This document shows, one piece after another, positions 9,201 to 16,991 of a stretch of 54,463 bases of DNA (its first letter is position 1; each line of letters begins with the position of its first letter). Source of the stretch: Parabacteroides sp. (GTDB taxonomy: Bacteria > Bacteroidota > Bacteroidia > Bacteroidales > Tannerellaceae); the NCBI GenBank assembly GCA_022775005.1, contig JALFJR010000022.1:1-54463 (forward strand), given 5' to 3'. Made by a program: the position numbers and the translations under genes. Under the pieces are notes generated by a model that ran no database searches, was not told the DNA's origin, and was given only the letters and a program-made list of their open reading frames with translations.

Positions 9201-9208
9201 CAAAATTA
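9201..9208 (-). promoter_or_regulatory. Putative -7 element of the moxR-bat operon
   Basis: Minus strand TAATTTTG fits TAnnTTTG and lies about 70 nt before the moxR start in the only gap in front of the operon. A clear -33 TTTG box is not visible at 19-21 nt, which lowers confidence. Confidence 0.45.
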
Positions 9209-9274
9209 GCCATCATCAATGTGCCTGCTTCACTTTTGAGGTTAAATAATACTAACCCACAACCTTCCTCGTCC

Positions 9275-10297
9275 CTACTTAGCGGTAAGGATCTCCGTCT
9301 GCAAGCGGGCCGCTGCCTCTAACGACGCACGACTTTTGGCATCTATGCCATATTGCTGTGGAGCGGGAAGGATCAGCTCCGTACCTATCGGTACATTATT
9401 GGGATCATCCACCAATGCTTTGTTATGCTGATAGATATACACCCAGAAAAGTTTGTGGCCATAATGCTCCAAGGCAATGTTGGTTAAGCGATCTCCTCGC
9501 TTGATTACCACAGTCTTCAGCGGCTCCTCCTGTTTGGGCATTTCCTGTTGCTGAACCACCTCTACAGCAGAATCCTCAGTCACAACCAAAGTACCTTTCG
9601 GCTCCTCCTTCATAGATGATACGGGGCTCTTCTCCTCCGCCCTCAACGTTTGAGCCTCTCGCAATGTCTTGTAAGCTCGATTTTGCCCGATGAAATAGAA
9701 CGCACAAGCAACAACCACCAGCAGAAGGGCTACTATGACATAGCGCAACCATGCCCAAGCAGATCGTCTCTCAACCTGTGGCACATGGGGTGATGTATCA
9801 GACTTCACGGGTTCTATCTCCAGACAAGTTTGTTGCGGATCCGGCTTGGTAGCAGTAGGAGGCAATGGTATCTCTCGATCGGGCAATAACTCCTCCACCG
9901 ATTCCTCTACATTCACCTTTTCGGGATCCGAAGAAAGGGGAGCCACCTCCTCTTCCAAGCCCTCAGCTACAACGGGATTCAAGATTTCGGTCGTCTCAAA
10001 AGCGGAGAAGGGACGATTCACGGCCTCGCGTAACTCCTTATCCGGTATAAAAGAAAATTTGTAATGGGCGGGGATCAGGAAACGCTCGCCCGTATGCACA
10101 TGCATACTTTCTCTCGCTTCTACCTCTATCAACTTGAACGAACCAATCCCCTTGACCTTCACCAGTTGATCTTGCAAGACACCGTCGGTAATCGCCTCCA
10201 CGAGCAACCGCAGAAAGCGTTCCGCCTCCTCACGTCCACGCCCAGTGCGCTCCGCTAATAGCTCCGCAACGTCTTGTATGTTCAATCGGCTATTCAT
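9275..10297 (-). CDS. HU-like DNA-binding protein with membrane helix and LysM domain
   Basis: 340 residues with an unusual order of parts. Residues 1-96 are an HU/IHF-type DNA-binding fold (GIGSFKLIEVEAR beta arm near 50-62). Residues 100-178 are an acidic, proline-containing linker. Residues 183-204 are a single membrane helix. A second charged linker leads to a LysM domain at about 262-312 (V-x-KRGDRLTNIALEHYG, then an IPIGTELILP-like end). With positive charges before the helix (ERRSAWAWLR), the HU part should be cytoplasmic and LysM periplasmic, bound to peptidoglycan. The start overlaps the stop of the small HU gene by 8 nt. It is the last gene of the nspC-ftsY-rimO operon. Domains are confident; the DNA-to-wall tether role is inference. 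Confidence 0.88.
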   Translation of the reverse strand: MNSRLNIQDVAELLAERTGRGREEAERFLRLLVEAITDGVLQDQLVKVKGIGSFKLIEVEARESMHVHTGERFLIPAHYKFSFIPDKELREAVNRPFSAFETTEILNPVVAEGLEEEVAPLSSDPEKVNVEESVEELLPDREIPLPPTATKPDPQQTCLEIEPVKSDTSPHVPQVERRSAWAWLRYVIVALLLVVVACAFYFIGQNRAYKTLREAQTLRAEEKSPVSSMKEEPKGTLVVTEDSAVEVVQQQEMPKQEEPLKTVVIKRGDRLTNIALEHYGHKLFWVYIYQHNKALVDDPNNVPIGTELILPAPQQYGIDAKSRASLEAAARLQTEILTAK

Positions 10298-10586
10298 GTT
10301 CCGCTTCTCCCTGTGCTTTCAGCCGATTCTTCAAAGTAGAACCCGGTTTGAATACGGGCACCAACTTCGGAGGAACCAAGTAACGCTTCCCATTTGTGGG
10401 ATTCACGGATACTCGCTCTTCCTTCTTCCTTACCTCAAACTGGCCCAATCCCGCCAAACTAATCGTGTCGTTATCCATCAGTCGAGCAGACATCACGGTC
10501 CCGAAAGCAGCCATCCACTCGGCTACCTCCTTCACAGAACAGCCCATGCGCTGTGCCATTACCGCTGTCAACTCTTTGTTATTCAT
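10290..10586 (-). CDS. HU family DNA-binding protein
   Basis: 98 residues, a complete single HU domain: two N-terminal helices, a dimer-forming beta sheet containing ISLAGLGQFEVRKKEER, the arm with NPTNGKRY, and a C-terminal helix. The region around the arm tip keeps the N-P-x-N/T-G pattern of HU proteins. HU dimers bend and coat DNA. The gene overlaps rimO upstream by an ATGA and the HU-LysM gene downstream by 8 nt, so the three are translationally coupled, and it may form a heterodimer with the HU part of the downstream protein (inference). Confidence 0.92.
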   Translation of the reverse strand: MNNKELTAVMAQRMGCSVKEVAEWMAAFGTVMSARLMDNDTISLAGLGQFEVRKKEERVSVNPTNGKRYLVPPKLVPVFKPGSTLKNRLKAQGEAEHE

Positions 10587-11896
10587 AGCTTCTCAGTCGA
10601 GTGAACAACCTCTCCATATAGGTCATAATCTTCAGAACCTGTCACGCACACATTATAAAAAGAGCCTATTTCTAAAGGCTTTTTCTTTGTGATCAGCATT
10701 TCCGGATCCACCTCGGGCGAGTCGAACTGTGTACGTCCCACATAATAATCCTCCTCCTCACGATCGATGATCGTTTTAAAGACCTGCCCCACTTTTGCCT
10801 CGTTCAACGCCGCAGAAACACGTTCCTGTGCACGCATCAACGCATCTAAACGATCCTGCTTCACCTCTTGCTCAATCTCATCCTGATAATGGGTATAGGC
10901 ATAAGTGCCTGCCTCATGGCTATAAGCAAAAGCCCCCATACGTTCGAAGCGTACCTGCTTCACGAAATCGAGCAATTCCGCGAAATCCTCCTCCGTCTCA
11001 CCCGGATGACCCACCATCAAGGTGGTACGCAGATGGATACCGGGCACCTCCTCACGCATTCGTTGAATCAGTGCATATGTCTCAGCCTTTGTAATCGGGC
11101 GACGCATCAGACTCAACATTCGATCGCTGATATGTTGCAAAGCAATATCCATGTATTTGCACACATTCTCACGTTCCCGCATGACGGGCAGCAACTCGTA
11201 AGGGAAATGCGAAGGATAGCCATAATGCAAACGGATCCACTCCACACCCGGCAGGTCAGATACCCGCTCCACCAACTCCGGTAAAGCCGTCCGTCGGTAA
11301 AGATCAAGTCCGTAGTAAGTCAGATCTTGTGCAATGAACTGAAATTCCTTCACCCCTTTGGCGGTCAGCTGACGCACCTCCTCCACAATCTCCTCCATCG
11401 GACGAGACTTGTAGGCACCCGTAATGATCGGAATAGAGCAATAGGAACAGGTGCGGTTACACCCCTCACCGATCTTCACAAAGGCATAATGCCGTGGAGT
11501 GGTCAGCACCCGATCAGCAGCCAAGTCCTGGTAATAAGATTTCCCTAAGTCGGTGATCAGCTCCTTCCAGTTGAACTTGCCATAGAAGCGATCCACCTCT
11601 GGCAACTCCGGCACCAACTCTTGCATGAAGCGCTCTGACAGACAACCCATCACAAACAGTTTACCGATTCGTCCCTGCTTCTTTTGCTCACCCAAATCGA
11701 GGATCATCTGGATAGATTCCTCTTGCGCATCGCCAATGAAACCACAGGTATTCACCACCACGATCTCACCATTGATTTTATGCGGATCATGCTCTACCGT
11801 GTAGCCATTGGCCACGAACTGACGCATCAGTTGCTCAGAGTCCACCAAGTTCTTCGAGCAACCTAACGTGATAATATCTACTTTGTTTTTTCTCAT
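10583..11896 (-). CDS. rimO: Ribosomal protein S12 methylthiotransferase RimO
   Basis: 437 residues, radical SAM enzyme that adds a methylthio group to the conserved aspartate of ribosomal protein S12. The N-terminal UPF0004 domain holds the three cysteines for the auxiliary iron-sulfur cluster (C13, C51, C85). The radical SAM motif is C146-x3-C150-x2-C153 within GCNRTCSYCSIP. A TRAM RNA/protein-binding domain ends the chain (about 370-437). Length is typical. It overlaps ftsY by an ATGA upstream and the HU gene by an ATGA downstream. RimO rather than MiaB is favoured by the start TLGCSKNLVDSE. Confidence 0.95.
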   Translation of the reverse strand: MRKNKVDIITLGCSKNLVDSEQLMRQFVANGYTVEHDPHKINGEIVVVNTCGFIGDAQEESIQMILDLGEQKKQGRIGKLFVMGCLSERFMQELVPELPEVDRFYGKFNWKELITDLGKSYYQDLAADRVLTTPRHYAFVKIGEGCNRTCSYCSIPIITGAYKSRPMEEIVEEVRQLTAKGVKEFQFIAQDLTYYGLDLYRRTALPELVERVSDLPGVEWIRLHYGYPSHFPYELLPVMRERENVCKYMDIALQHISDRMLSLMRRPITKAETYALIQRMREEVPGIHLRTTLMVGHPGETEEDFAELLDFVKQVRFERMGAFAYSHEAGTYAYTHYQDEIEQEVKQDRLDALMRAQERVSAALNEAKVGQVFKTIIDREEEDYYVGRTQFDSPEVDPEMLITKKKPLEIGSFYNVCVTGSEDYDLYGEVVHSTEKL

Positions 11897-12846
11897 TCTC
11901 CAAATAACGAGTTAACAAACTCCCGGCGACGGAAGAGCTGCAAATCCTCAATACCCTCGCCCAAACCAATGTATTTCACCGGAATCTTAAAATGATCCGA
12001 AATACCGATCACTACACCACCCTTGGCGGTACCATCCAGTTTCGTGACAGCCAAAGCATTCACCTCCGTAGCTGCCGTGAACTGCTTCGCCTGCTCAAAC
12101 GCATTCTGTCCCGTAGAGCCATCCAGTACCAGCAAAATCTCATTAGGTGCGTCAGGCAACACCTTCTTCATCACACTCTTGATCTTCGTCAGCTCGTTCA
12201 TCAAGTTGATCTTGTTGTGCAGACGACCTGCGGTGTCGATAATCACCACATCCGCTCCATTCGCTTTGGCGGAACTCAGCGTGTCGTAAGCCACCGAAGC
12301 AGGATCAGAACCCATATTCTGCTTCACCACAGGCACACCGACCCGCTCACCCCAAATCACCAATTGCTCAACGGCTGCCGCACGGAAAGTATCCGCAGCA
12401 CCCAAATAAACCTTGTTTCCAGCCTTCTTGAACTGGTAAGCCAGTTTACCAATAGTAGTTGTCTTACCAACCCCATTCACGCCAACCACCATGATGACAT
12501 AAGGTTTCTTCTCCGCTGGAACCACGAAATCGGCTTGATCCTCCGTATGGTTCTCCGTCAGCAAGCTGGCTATCTCGTCACGTAACAGAGCCGTCAGCTC
12601 TGCAGTGGTCACATATTTATCTCGTGCTACACGTTTCTCAATACGCTCGATAATTTTCAAGGTCGTGTCCACACCTACATCCGAAGTGATCAGCACCTCC
12701 TCCAGGTTGTCCAACACATCGTCGTCCACCTTGCTCTTACCCGCAATGGCCTTGGTAATCTTGGAAAACACACTTTCTTTCGTTTTCGAGAGGCCCTTGT
12801 CTAAGTTCTCTTTCTTCTCTTTCGTGAAAAAACTAAAAAATCCCAT
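11893..12846 (-). CDS. ftsY: Signal recognition particle receptor FtsY
   Basis: 317 residues, SRP-family GTPase that docks signal recognition particle and ribosome to the SecYEG translocon. The short N-terminus begins MGFFSFF and lacks the long acidic A domain of E. coli, as in many Bacteroidetes. The NG domain has G1 GVNGVGKTT (122-130), the insertion-box DTFRAAA (152-158), G3 DTAGR (204-208) and G4 TKLD (268-271). The start lies 19 nt after the nspC stop and the end overlaps rimO by 4 nt. Confidence 0.96.
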   Translation of the reverse strand: MGFFSFFTKEKKENLDKGLSKTKESVFSKITKAIAGKSKVDDDVLDNLEEVLITSDVGVDTTLKIIERIEKRVARDKYVTTAELTALLRDEIASLLTENHTEDQADFVVPAEKKPYVIMVVGVNGVGKTTTIGKLAYQFKKAGNKVYLGAADTFRAAAVEQLVIWGERVGVPVVKQNMGSDPASVAYDTLSSAKANGADVVIIDTAGRLHNKINLMNELTKIKSVMKKVLPDAPNEILLVLDGSTGQNAFEQAKQFTAATEVNALAVTKLDGTAKGGVVIGISDHFKIPVKYIGLGEGIEDLQLFRRREFVNSLFGE

Positions 12847-12865
12847 CGCTTTCGTTCCTCAATTT

Positions 12866-14005
12866 TTAATCCATTCTGTTTTTGTAATCCTCATATCCGA
12901 ACTCACGCAGCATTCGAAGCTGCCCATCGCTCGTCAACATCGCCAATGCAGGATGCGGAATACCGTTGAACATCGTTGTCTTCACGGTCGTATAGTGCAA
13001 CATATCCTCAAAAATCAAGCGATCACCCACTTGCAGTGGTTGGTCAAACGACCAATCGCCCATGTAATCGCCACTTAAACAACTGTTTCCTCCAATCCGA
13101 TAGGTCGGCTTTCCCTCCACCGGATCCGTAGCGAAACGGATACGGGGTTTGTAAGGCATCTCTAAGCAGTCGGGCATGTGGCAGGTGAATGAAGCATCCA
13201 TAATGGCTGTATGAATGCCGTGGTTCTCCACCACATCCACTACGGAAGCCATTAAAAATCCGGTTTGCCAACCAAAAGCGCTTCCCGGCTCCATAATCAA
13301 CTCCAAGTTCGGGTATTTGGCATGGAACTCATTCAGCAAACGGATCAAGTGATCCACATCATATCCCTGACGTGTCATCAGGTGTCCACCACCCATGTTC
13401 AGCCACTTGATCTGCGGCAAGAAGGTGCCGAAACGCTCTTCCACTACGGCCAAGGTCTTCTCTAAATCGTATGACGTAGATTCGCAAAGTGTATGGAAAT
13501 GAAGTCCCTCAATACCCTCCGGCAACTTATCGCCCAACAGGTCTCTCACCACCCCCATACGGGAACCAGGCGCACAGGGATTGTACAGATCGGTCTCCAC
13601 ATCGGAATACTCCGGATTGATACGCAATCCACAGGAGACACATCCCCCAGCAGCCTTTACCATCGGATAGAAACGAGCGAACTGTGAAAGGGAGTTGAAG
13701 GTTATATGGCTACTGCAACGCAGGATTTCCGGGAAATCTGCCTCCGTATAAGCTGGCGAATAGGTATGCGCCGGACTCCCCATCTCCTCCAAAGCCAAAC
13801 GTGCCTCAAACTTGGAACTGGCTGTCGAGAAGGGGATGTATTCCCGGATGATTGGGAAGACCTTCCAAAGGGCGAATGCCTTAAACGCCAATATAATATT
13901 CACCGCTGCCAACTCCTTGACCCGCTTGATCAACGCCAAGTTATGTCGGAGCAAGTCCTCTTCAATCACATAGCAGGGTGAAGGGATTTTGTTATAGTCT
14001 ATCAT
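12866..14005 (-). CDS. nspC: Carboxynorspermidine decarboxylase NspC
   Basis: 379 residues, PLP-dependent decarboxylase of the alanine-racemase-fold (type III) group. It converts carboxyspermidine/carboxynorspermidine into spermidine/norspermidine in the alternative polyamine route. The PLP lysine is K42 in LAFKAFALWKVF. Other family marks are EPGSAFGW (phosphate contact), a CHMPDCLEMP stretch and the NSCLSGDYMGDW active-site cysteine region. The partner dehydrogenase is not adjacent. It is the first gene of a run through ftsY and rimO, preceded by a promoter-like sequence and a repeat-bearing spacer. Confidence 0.93.
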   Translation of the reverse strand: MIDYNKIPSPCYVIEEDLLRHNLALIKRVKELAAVNIILAFKAFALWKVFPIIREYIPFSTASSKFEARLALEEMGSPAHTYSPAYTEADFPEILRCSSHITFNSLSQFARFYPMVKAAGGCVSCGLRINPEYSDVETDLYNPCAPGSRMGVVRDLLGDKLPEGIEGLHFHTLCESTSYDLEKTLAVVEERFGTFLPQIKWLNMGGGHLMTRQGYDVDHLIRLLNEFHAKYPNLELIMEPGSAFGWQTGFLMASVVDVVENHGIHTAIMDASFTCHMPDCLEMPYKPRIRFATDPVEGKPTYRIGGNSCLSGDYMGDWSFDQPLQVGDRLIFEDMLHYTTVKTTMFNGIPHPALAMLTSDGQLRMLREFGYEDYKNRMD

Positions 14006-14058
14006 GCTGTTTTTGTTTTAATGACCAACCACTTGTTAGTCTTTTTTCAATTGACGCA

Positions 14059-14090
14059 CAAATGTATAACATTTTTTTTAATGCGGCAAC
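14059..14090 (-). promoter_or_regulatory. Putative nspC operon promoter
   Basis: On the minus strand GTTG (14087-14090) is followed after 20 nt by TACATTTG (14059-14066), matching the Bacteroidetes TTTG-N19-20-TAnnTTTG pattern with one -33 mismatch. It lies about 53 nt before the nspC ATG. Confidence 0.6.
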
Positions 14091-14182
14091 TGCCGCCTAC
14101 AATTATTACAGCCTTGGAAGTAGTTCTTCCCCCTGCTGAACCGTTGTAGGGTTACTCAAGCTCCGCTATCCCTCTACCATGG

Positions 14183-14237
14183 CTCTAATCATCCTCTAAT
14201 CATCCTCTAATCGTTCTCTAATCATTCTCTAATCTGG
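14183..14237. repeat. 11-bp tandem repeat, family 1 (five units)
   Basis: Five head-to-tail 11-bp units starting CTCTAATC: 14183-14193, 14194-14204, 14205-14215, 14216-14226 and 14227-14237. The first eight bases are identical in all five and the last three vary. The last unit forms a perfect 8-bp stem with GATTAGAG at 14238-14245 over a 3-nt loop. Confidence 0.92.
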
Positions 14238-14245
14238 GATTAGAG
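14227..14245. terminator. Perfect 8-bp hairpin within the repeat spacer
   Basis: CTCTAATC and GATTAGAG are exact inverted copies separated by TGG. It lies about 55 nt after the uvrD stop. No T tract follows on the minus strand, so termination is only one possible use. Confidence 0.35.
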
Positions 14246-14255
14246 GTAGATTAGT

Positions 14256-14299
14256 GTTACCTTAGCGTTACTTTAGCGTTACCTTAGCGTTACCCCAGC
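14256..14299. repeat. 11-bp tandem repeat, family 2 (four units)
   Basis: Four 11-bp units of the form GTTACYTTAGC: 14256-14266, 14267-14277, 14278-14288 and 14289-14299 (the last reads GTTACCCCAGC). The array ends directly against the uvrD stop codon at 14301-14303. Its period equals that of the neighbouring family although the sequence differs. Confidence 0.92.
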
Positions 14300-14300
14300 G

Positions 14301-16637
14301 TCAGATCTTGCTCAGCTTGGCAAACTTCAAGAGCAGCTGCTTACGACCCAGGTTGTCGAAATCGACTGTCGCCTTCAGGTTGCTGCCCTCACCCTCGATC
14401 GCCACCACAAGCCCTTCACCAAAACGATCATGCCGCACCCGATCGCCGGCCTGATAAGTGAGTCCAGATACAGGCGTTTGCGCCAAAACAGGCGATTTCA
14501 TCGCATTTTCTATCCGTTTCAAACGAGGTGCCGCAGTGGGTTGAATCATCACAGAAGCCTCCTCGAATGGTTTACGCTCGACCGGACGAGGCTGCTGGAA
14601 AGGCGAACGAAAAGCTGGCTCTTGTCGAGCCTGTCCCCAGTTTTCAGCAGGACGTGCCGCAGGCATACCTCCTGAAGCAATCTCCAAATAATGCGTATCA
14701 ATATCCCGCAGGAAGCGGCTGGGAATACACATTGTGGTCGAGCCATTGCGGAAACGACTCTTGGCATAGCTCAACAAACAGTTCTGCTCTGCCCGGGTAA
14801 TCGCTACATAAAAGAGCCGACGCTCCTCCTCAATCGCCCGTGGGCTATCTTTCGCCATTGACGAGGGGAAGAGATCCTCTTCCATGCCCACCACAAAGAC
14901 ATTCGTAAACTCCAATCCTTTCGCTGCATGAACGGTCATGAGTGTCACCTTGTCCGCCCGTTCATCTTTGTCGTTGTCTTGATCAGTCAGCAAAGCCACC
15001 TCAGCCAGAAAATCCTGCATGCGTACTTGTTCCAGGCCCTCCTCTCGTCTGATCTCACAAAACTCAGTGATACCCTTCAATAACTCCTGTAGGTTTTCCT
15101 GCTTACTGATGCCCTCCACCGAGCGATCGGCCATCAGCTCCTTCAAGAGGCCACTCTGCCTCACAATCGCCATTGCCAGTTCATCAGCGGCAAGGGTCTG
15201 ATCCAATTCGCTAAACGATTGAATCAAAGAACGGAACGCCAACAACTTCTTGGCTGTACCCGCATTGATACTCATCCCCTGCCCCACAGGATCTTCCAAA
15301 ACCTCCCAAAGACTGATCTCCCTCTCCGAAGCGGCCTGCACCAACTTGCCGACCGTCGTATCACCTATACCACGAGCCGGATAGTTGATCACCCGTTTCA
15401 GGGCCTCCTCATCATGTGGATTGACCACCAAGCGGGCGTAAGCAATCACATCCTTAATCTCCTTGCGCTGATAGAAAGAGAGTCCACCGTAAATCTTATA
15501 AGGAATGCCTCGTTTGCGCAAGGCCTCCTCCAAGACACGGCTTTGGGCATTCGTGCGGTAAAGGAGCGCGAAATCAGCATAGTCATAGTCTTGCCGACGA
15601 CGCATCTCTCCAATGCGAGCTGCCACTGTATAGGCCTCCTCATAATCGGAGTAAGAAGAGAGCACCGCCACTTTACTACCCTCCTCCCGTTCCGAATAGA
15701 CAGTCTTACGGATCTGTTCCGTATTCTTGTCAATCAAGCTATTCGCCGCATTGACAATATTTTGCGTGGAACGATAATTACGCTCTAATTTAAAGATGCG
15801 ACAGCCGGGATAGAGGCTCTTGAAACGCAGGATATTGTCAATATTCGCCCCGCGGAAGGAGTAGATGCTTTGCGCATCGTCGCCCACGACACAGAGATGT
15901 CCCTCCTCACCACAAAGTTGCTGCACGATCTGATGCTGCGCAAAGTTGGTATCTTGATACTCATCCACCAAGATATAGCGGAAGAAGGCACTGTAACGGG
16001 CTCGCACATCCGGATGATCCCGAAAAAGCAAATAGGTTTGCAACAGCAGGTCATCGAAATCCATCGCTCCTGCCTGTCGGCAACGTTGCTGGTAACGCTT
16101 GTACACCTCTCGGATCAAGGGCACCCGACTCTGCATATCATGCTCGATCAGCTCCCGATTAACCTCATACCCCTCAGCGGTGATCAAGGCGTTCTTGGCG
16201 TTCGAGATACGCCCCTGCACCATCCCGACACGATAGGTCTTATCGTCGAGCTGCATCTCCTTCAAGATGGATTTCAAAAGGCTTTTCGAGTCGGCCGCAT
16301 CATAAATCGTAAAGTTGCTGGTAAAACCGATCTGCTCCGCTTCCCGACGCAAGATACGGGCAAAAATAGAGTGGAACGTGCCCATCCAAAGACGTTGAGC
16401 CGTTTGCGGATCAGTCAACACCGCGATACGCTCTTTCATTTCACGTGCCGCCTTATTGGTGAAAGTCAACGCCAAGATGCTGTAAGGAGCCCAACCCTGA
16501 GAGAGCAGGTAAGCGATTTTATAGGTTAACACCCTTGTCTTACCCGATCCCGCACCGGCTACAACTAACTGTGGCCCGTCGCAATAACACACCGCCTCCA
16601 GCTGACTCTCATTTAACTGTCGTAAATATTCTTCCAC
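14301..16637 (-). CDS. pcrA: UvrD/PcrA-type superfamily 1 DNA helicase
   Basis: About 778 residues from the GTG at 16635-16637. An open frame continues upstream to 16739 but adds an atypical basic stretch, and the -7 element TACTTTTG at 16656-16663 sits inside that extension, so the GTG start is preferred. Motifs: Q-motif LNESQLEAV, Walker A AGAGSGKT (27-34), Walker B DEYQDTN, motif III GDDAQSIYSFRGA, motif IV NYRS, motif V TVHAAKGLEF and motif VI VAITRAE. The C-terminus carries the Tudor-like PcrA domain (GDRVRHDRFGEG to the end). PcrA/UvrD helicases act 3'-5' in excision repair and in clearing proteins from DNA. Confidence 0.93.
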   Translation of the reverse strand: MEEYLRQLNESQLEAVCYCDGPQLVVAGAGSGKTRVLTYKIAYLLSQGWAPYSILALTFTNKAAREMKERIAVLTDPQTAQRLWMGTFHSIFARILRREAEQIGFTSNFTIYDAADSKSLLKSILKEMQLDDKTYRVGMVQGRISNAKNALITAEGYEVNRELIEHDMQSRVPLIREVYKRYQQRCRQAGAMDFDDLLLQTYLLFRDHPDVRARYSAFFRYILVDEYQDTNFAQHQIVQQLCGEEGHLCVVGDDAQSIYSFRGANIDNILRFKSLYPGCRIFKLERNYRSTQNIVNAANSLIDKNTEQIRKTVYSEREEGSKVAVLSSYSDYEEAYTVAARIGEMRRRQDYDYADFALLYRTNAQSRVLEEALRKRGIPYKIYGGLSFYQRKEIKDVIAYARLVVNPHDEEALKRVINYPARGIGDTTVGKLVQAASEREISLWEVLEDPVGQGMSINAGTAKKLLAFRSLIQSFSELDQTLAADELAMAIVRQSGLLKELMADRSVEGISKQENLQELLKGITEFCEIRREEGLEQVRMQDFLAEVALLTDQDNDKDERADKVTLMTVHAAKGLEFTNVFVVGMEEDLFPSSMAKDSPRAIEEERRLFYVAITRAEQNCLLSYAKSRFRNGSTTMCIPSRFLRDIDTHYLEIASGGMPAARPAENWGQARQEPAFRSPFQQPRPVERKPFEEASVMIQPTAAPRLKRIENAMKSPVLAQTPVSGLTYQAGDRVRHDRFGEGLVVAIEGEGSNLKATVDFDNLGRKQLLLKFAKLSKI

Positions 16638-16655
16638 GTTCGCACATTTTGGGCG

Positions 16656-16663
16656 CAAAAGTA
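16656..16663 (-). promoter_or_regulatory. Putative -7 element of uvrD/pcrA
   Basis: Minus strand TACTTTTG fits TAnnTTTG, 18 nt before the GTG chosen as the start. No good -33 box was found. Its position argues against translation starting further upstream. Confidence 0.55.
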
Positions 16664-16891
16664 AGGAAAAGCAGGGGATAAATCCATGCCTAACGCTGAT
16701 TTTTGAATCGCTCCCCCTCTCCTCTCCCTTTTTACGCATACCCGCATCGCTATTATACCAATAGCGTCTATTTGCCCATGAACGCCTATTTTTTATCTAC
16801 TAAATAGCTAATTTTATCAGCGAATAATTTCTATTTATCAGTAAAACGAAAGGAATATCCCCATAAATCAACTTGTTTTAACCACCAATCG

Positions 16892-16923
16892 TTTGCCTCA
16901 ATCAACCAAATCATCTACTTTTG
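16892..16923 (+). promoter_or_regulatory. Promoter of the LytS/LytTR two-component operon
   Basis: TTTG at 16892-16895, a 20-nt spacer, and TACTTTTG at 16916-16923: a full match to the Bacteroidetes promoter pattern. The predicted transcript begins about 60 nt before the kinase ATG. Confidence 0.75.
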
Positions 16924-16991
16924 CCCATGAGTAAAAACACGAATGAGTTTGGAGAATTTCAACTCATGCACATTATTTAGTTAGTTAGTCT

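Larger units (their letters stand above)
14006..14300. other. 295-bp spacer between uvrD and nspC
   Basis: No gene seen. Next to nspC it holds a promoter-like element (14059-14090). Next to uvrD it holds two arrays of 11-bp direct repeats (14183-14237 and 14256-14299) and a perfect 8-bp inverted repeat (14227-14245). The middle (about 14091-14182) shows nothing recognisable. Confidence 0.7.
16638..16991. promoter_or_regulatory. Divergent control region between uvrD and the sensor kinase gene
   Basis: 354 bp between divergent genes. It holds the uvrD -7 element (TACTTTTG, minus, 16656-16663) and the kinase promoter (16892-16923). The rest (about 16740-16890) is AT-rich and gene-free, with repeated CTATTT-like words but no clear operator. 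Confidence 0.6.

Noticed and set aside
9238-9260. Possible terminator hairpin (GGTTA/TAACC) after the HU-LysM gene
   Set aside because: Only five base pairs with an eight-base loop and no T tract; too weak to list.
14183-14299. Short repeats as a possible CRISPR array
   Set aside because: The units are 11 bp and directly adjacent with no spacers of CRISPR size, and no cas genes are present.
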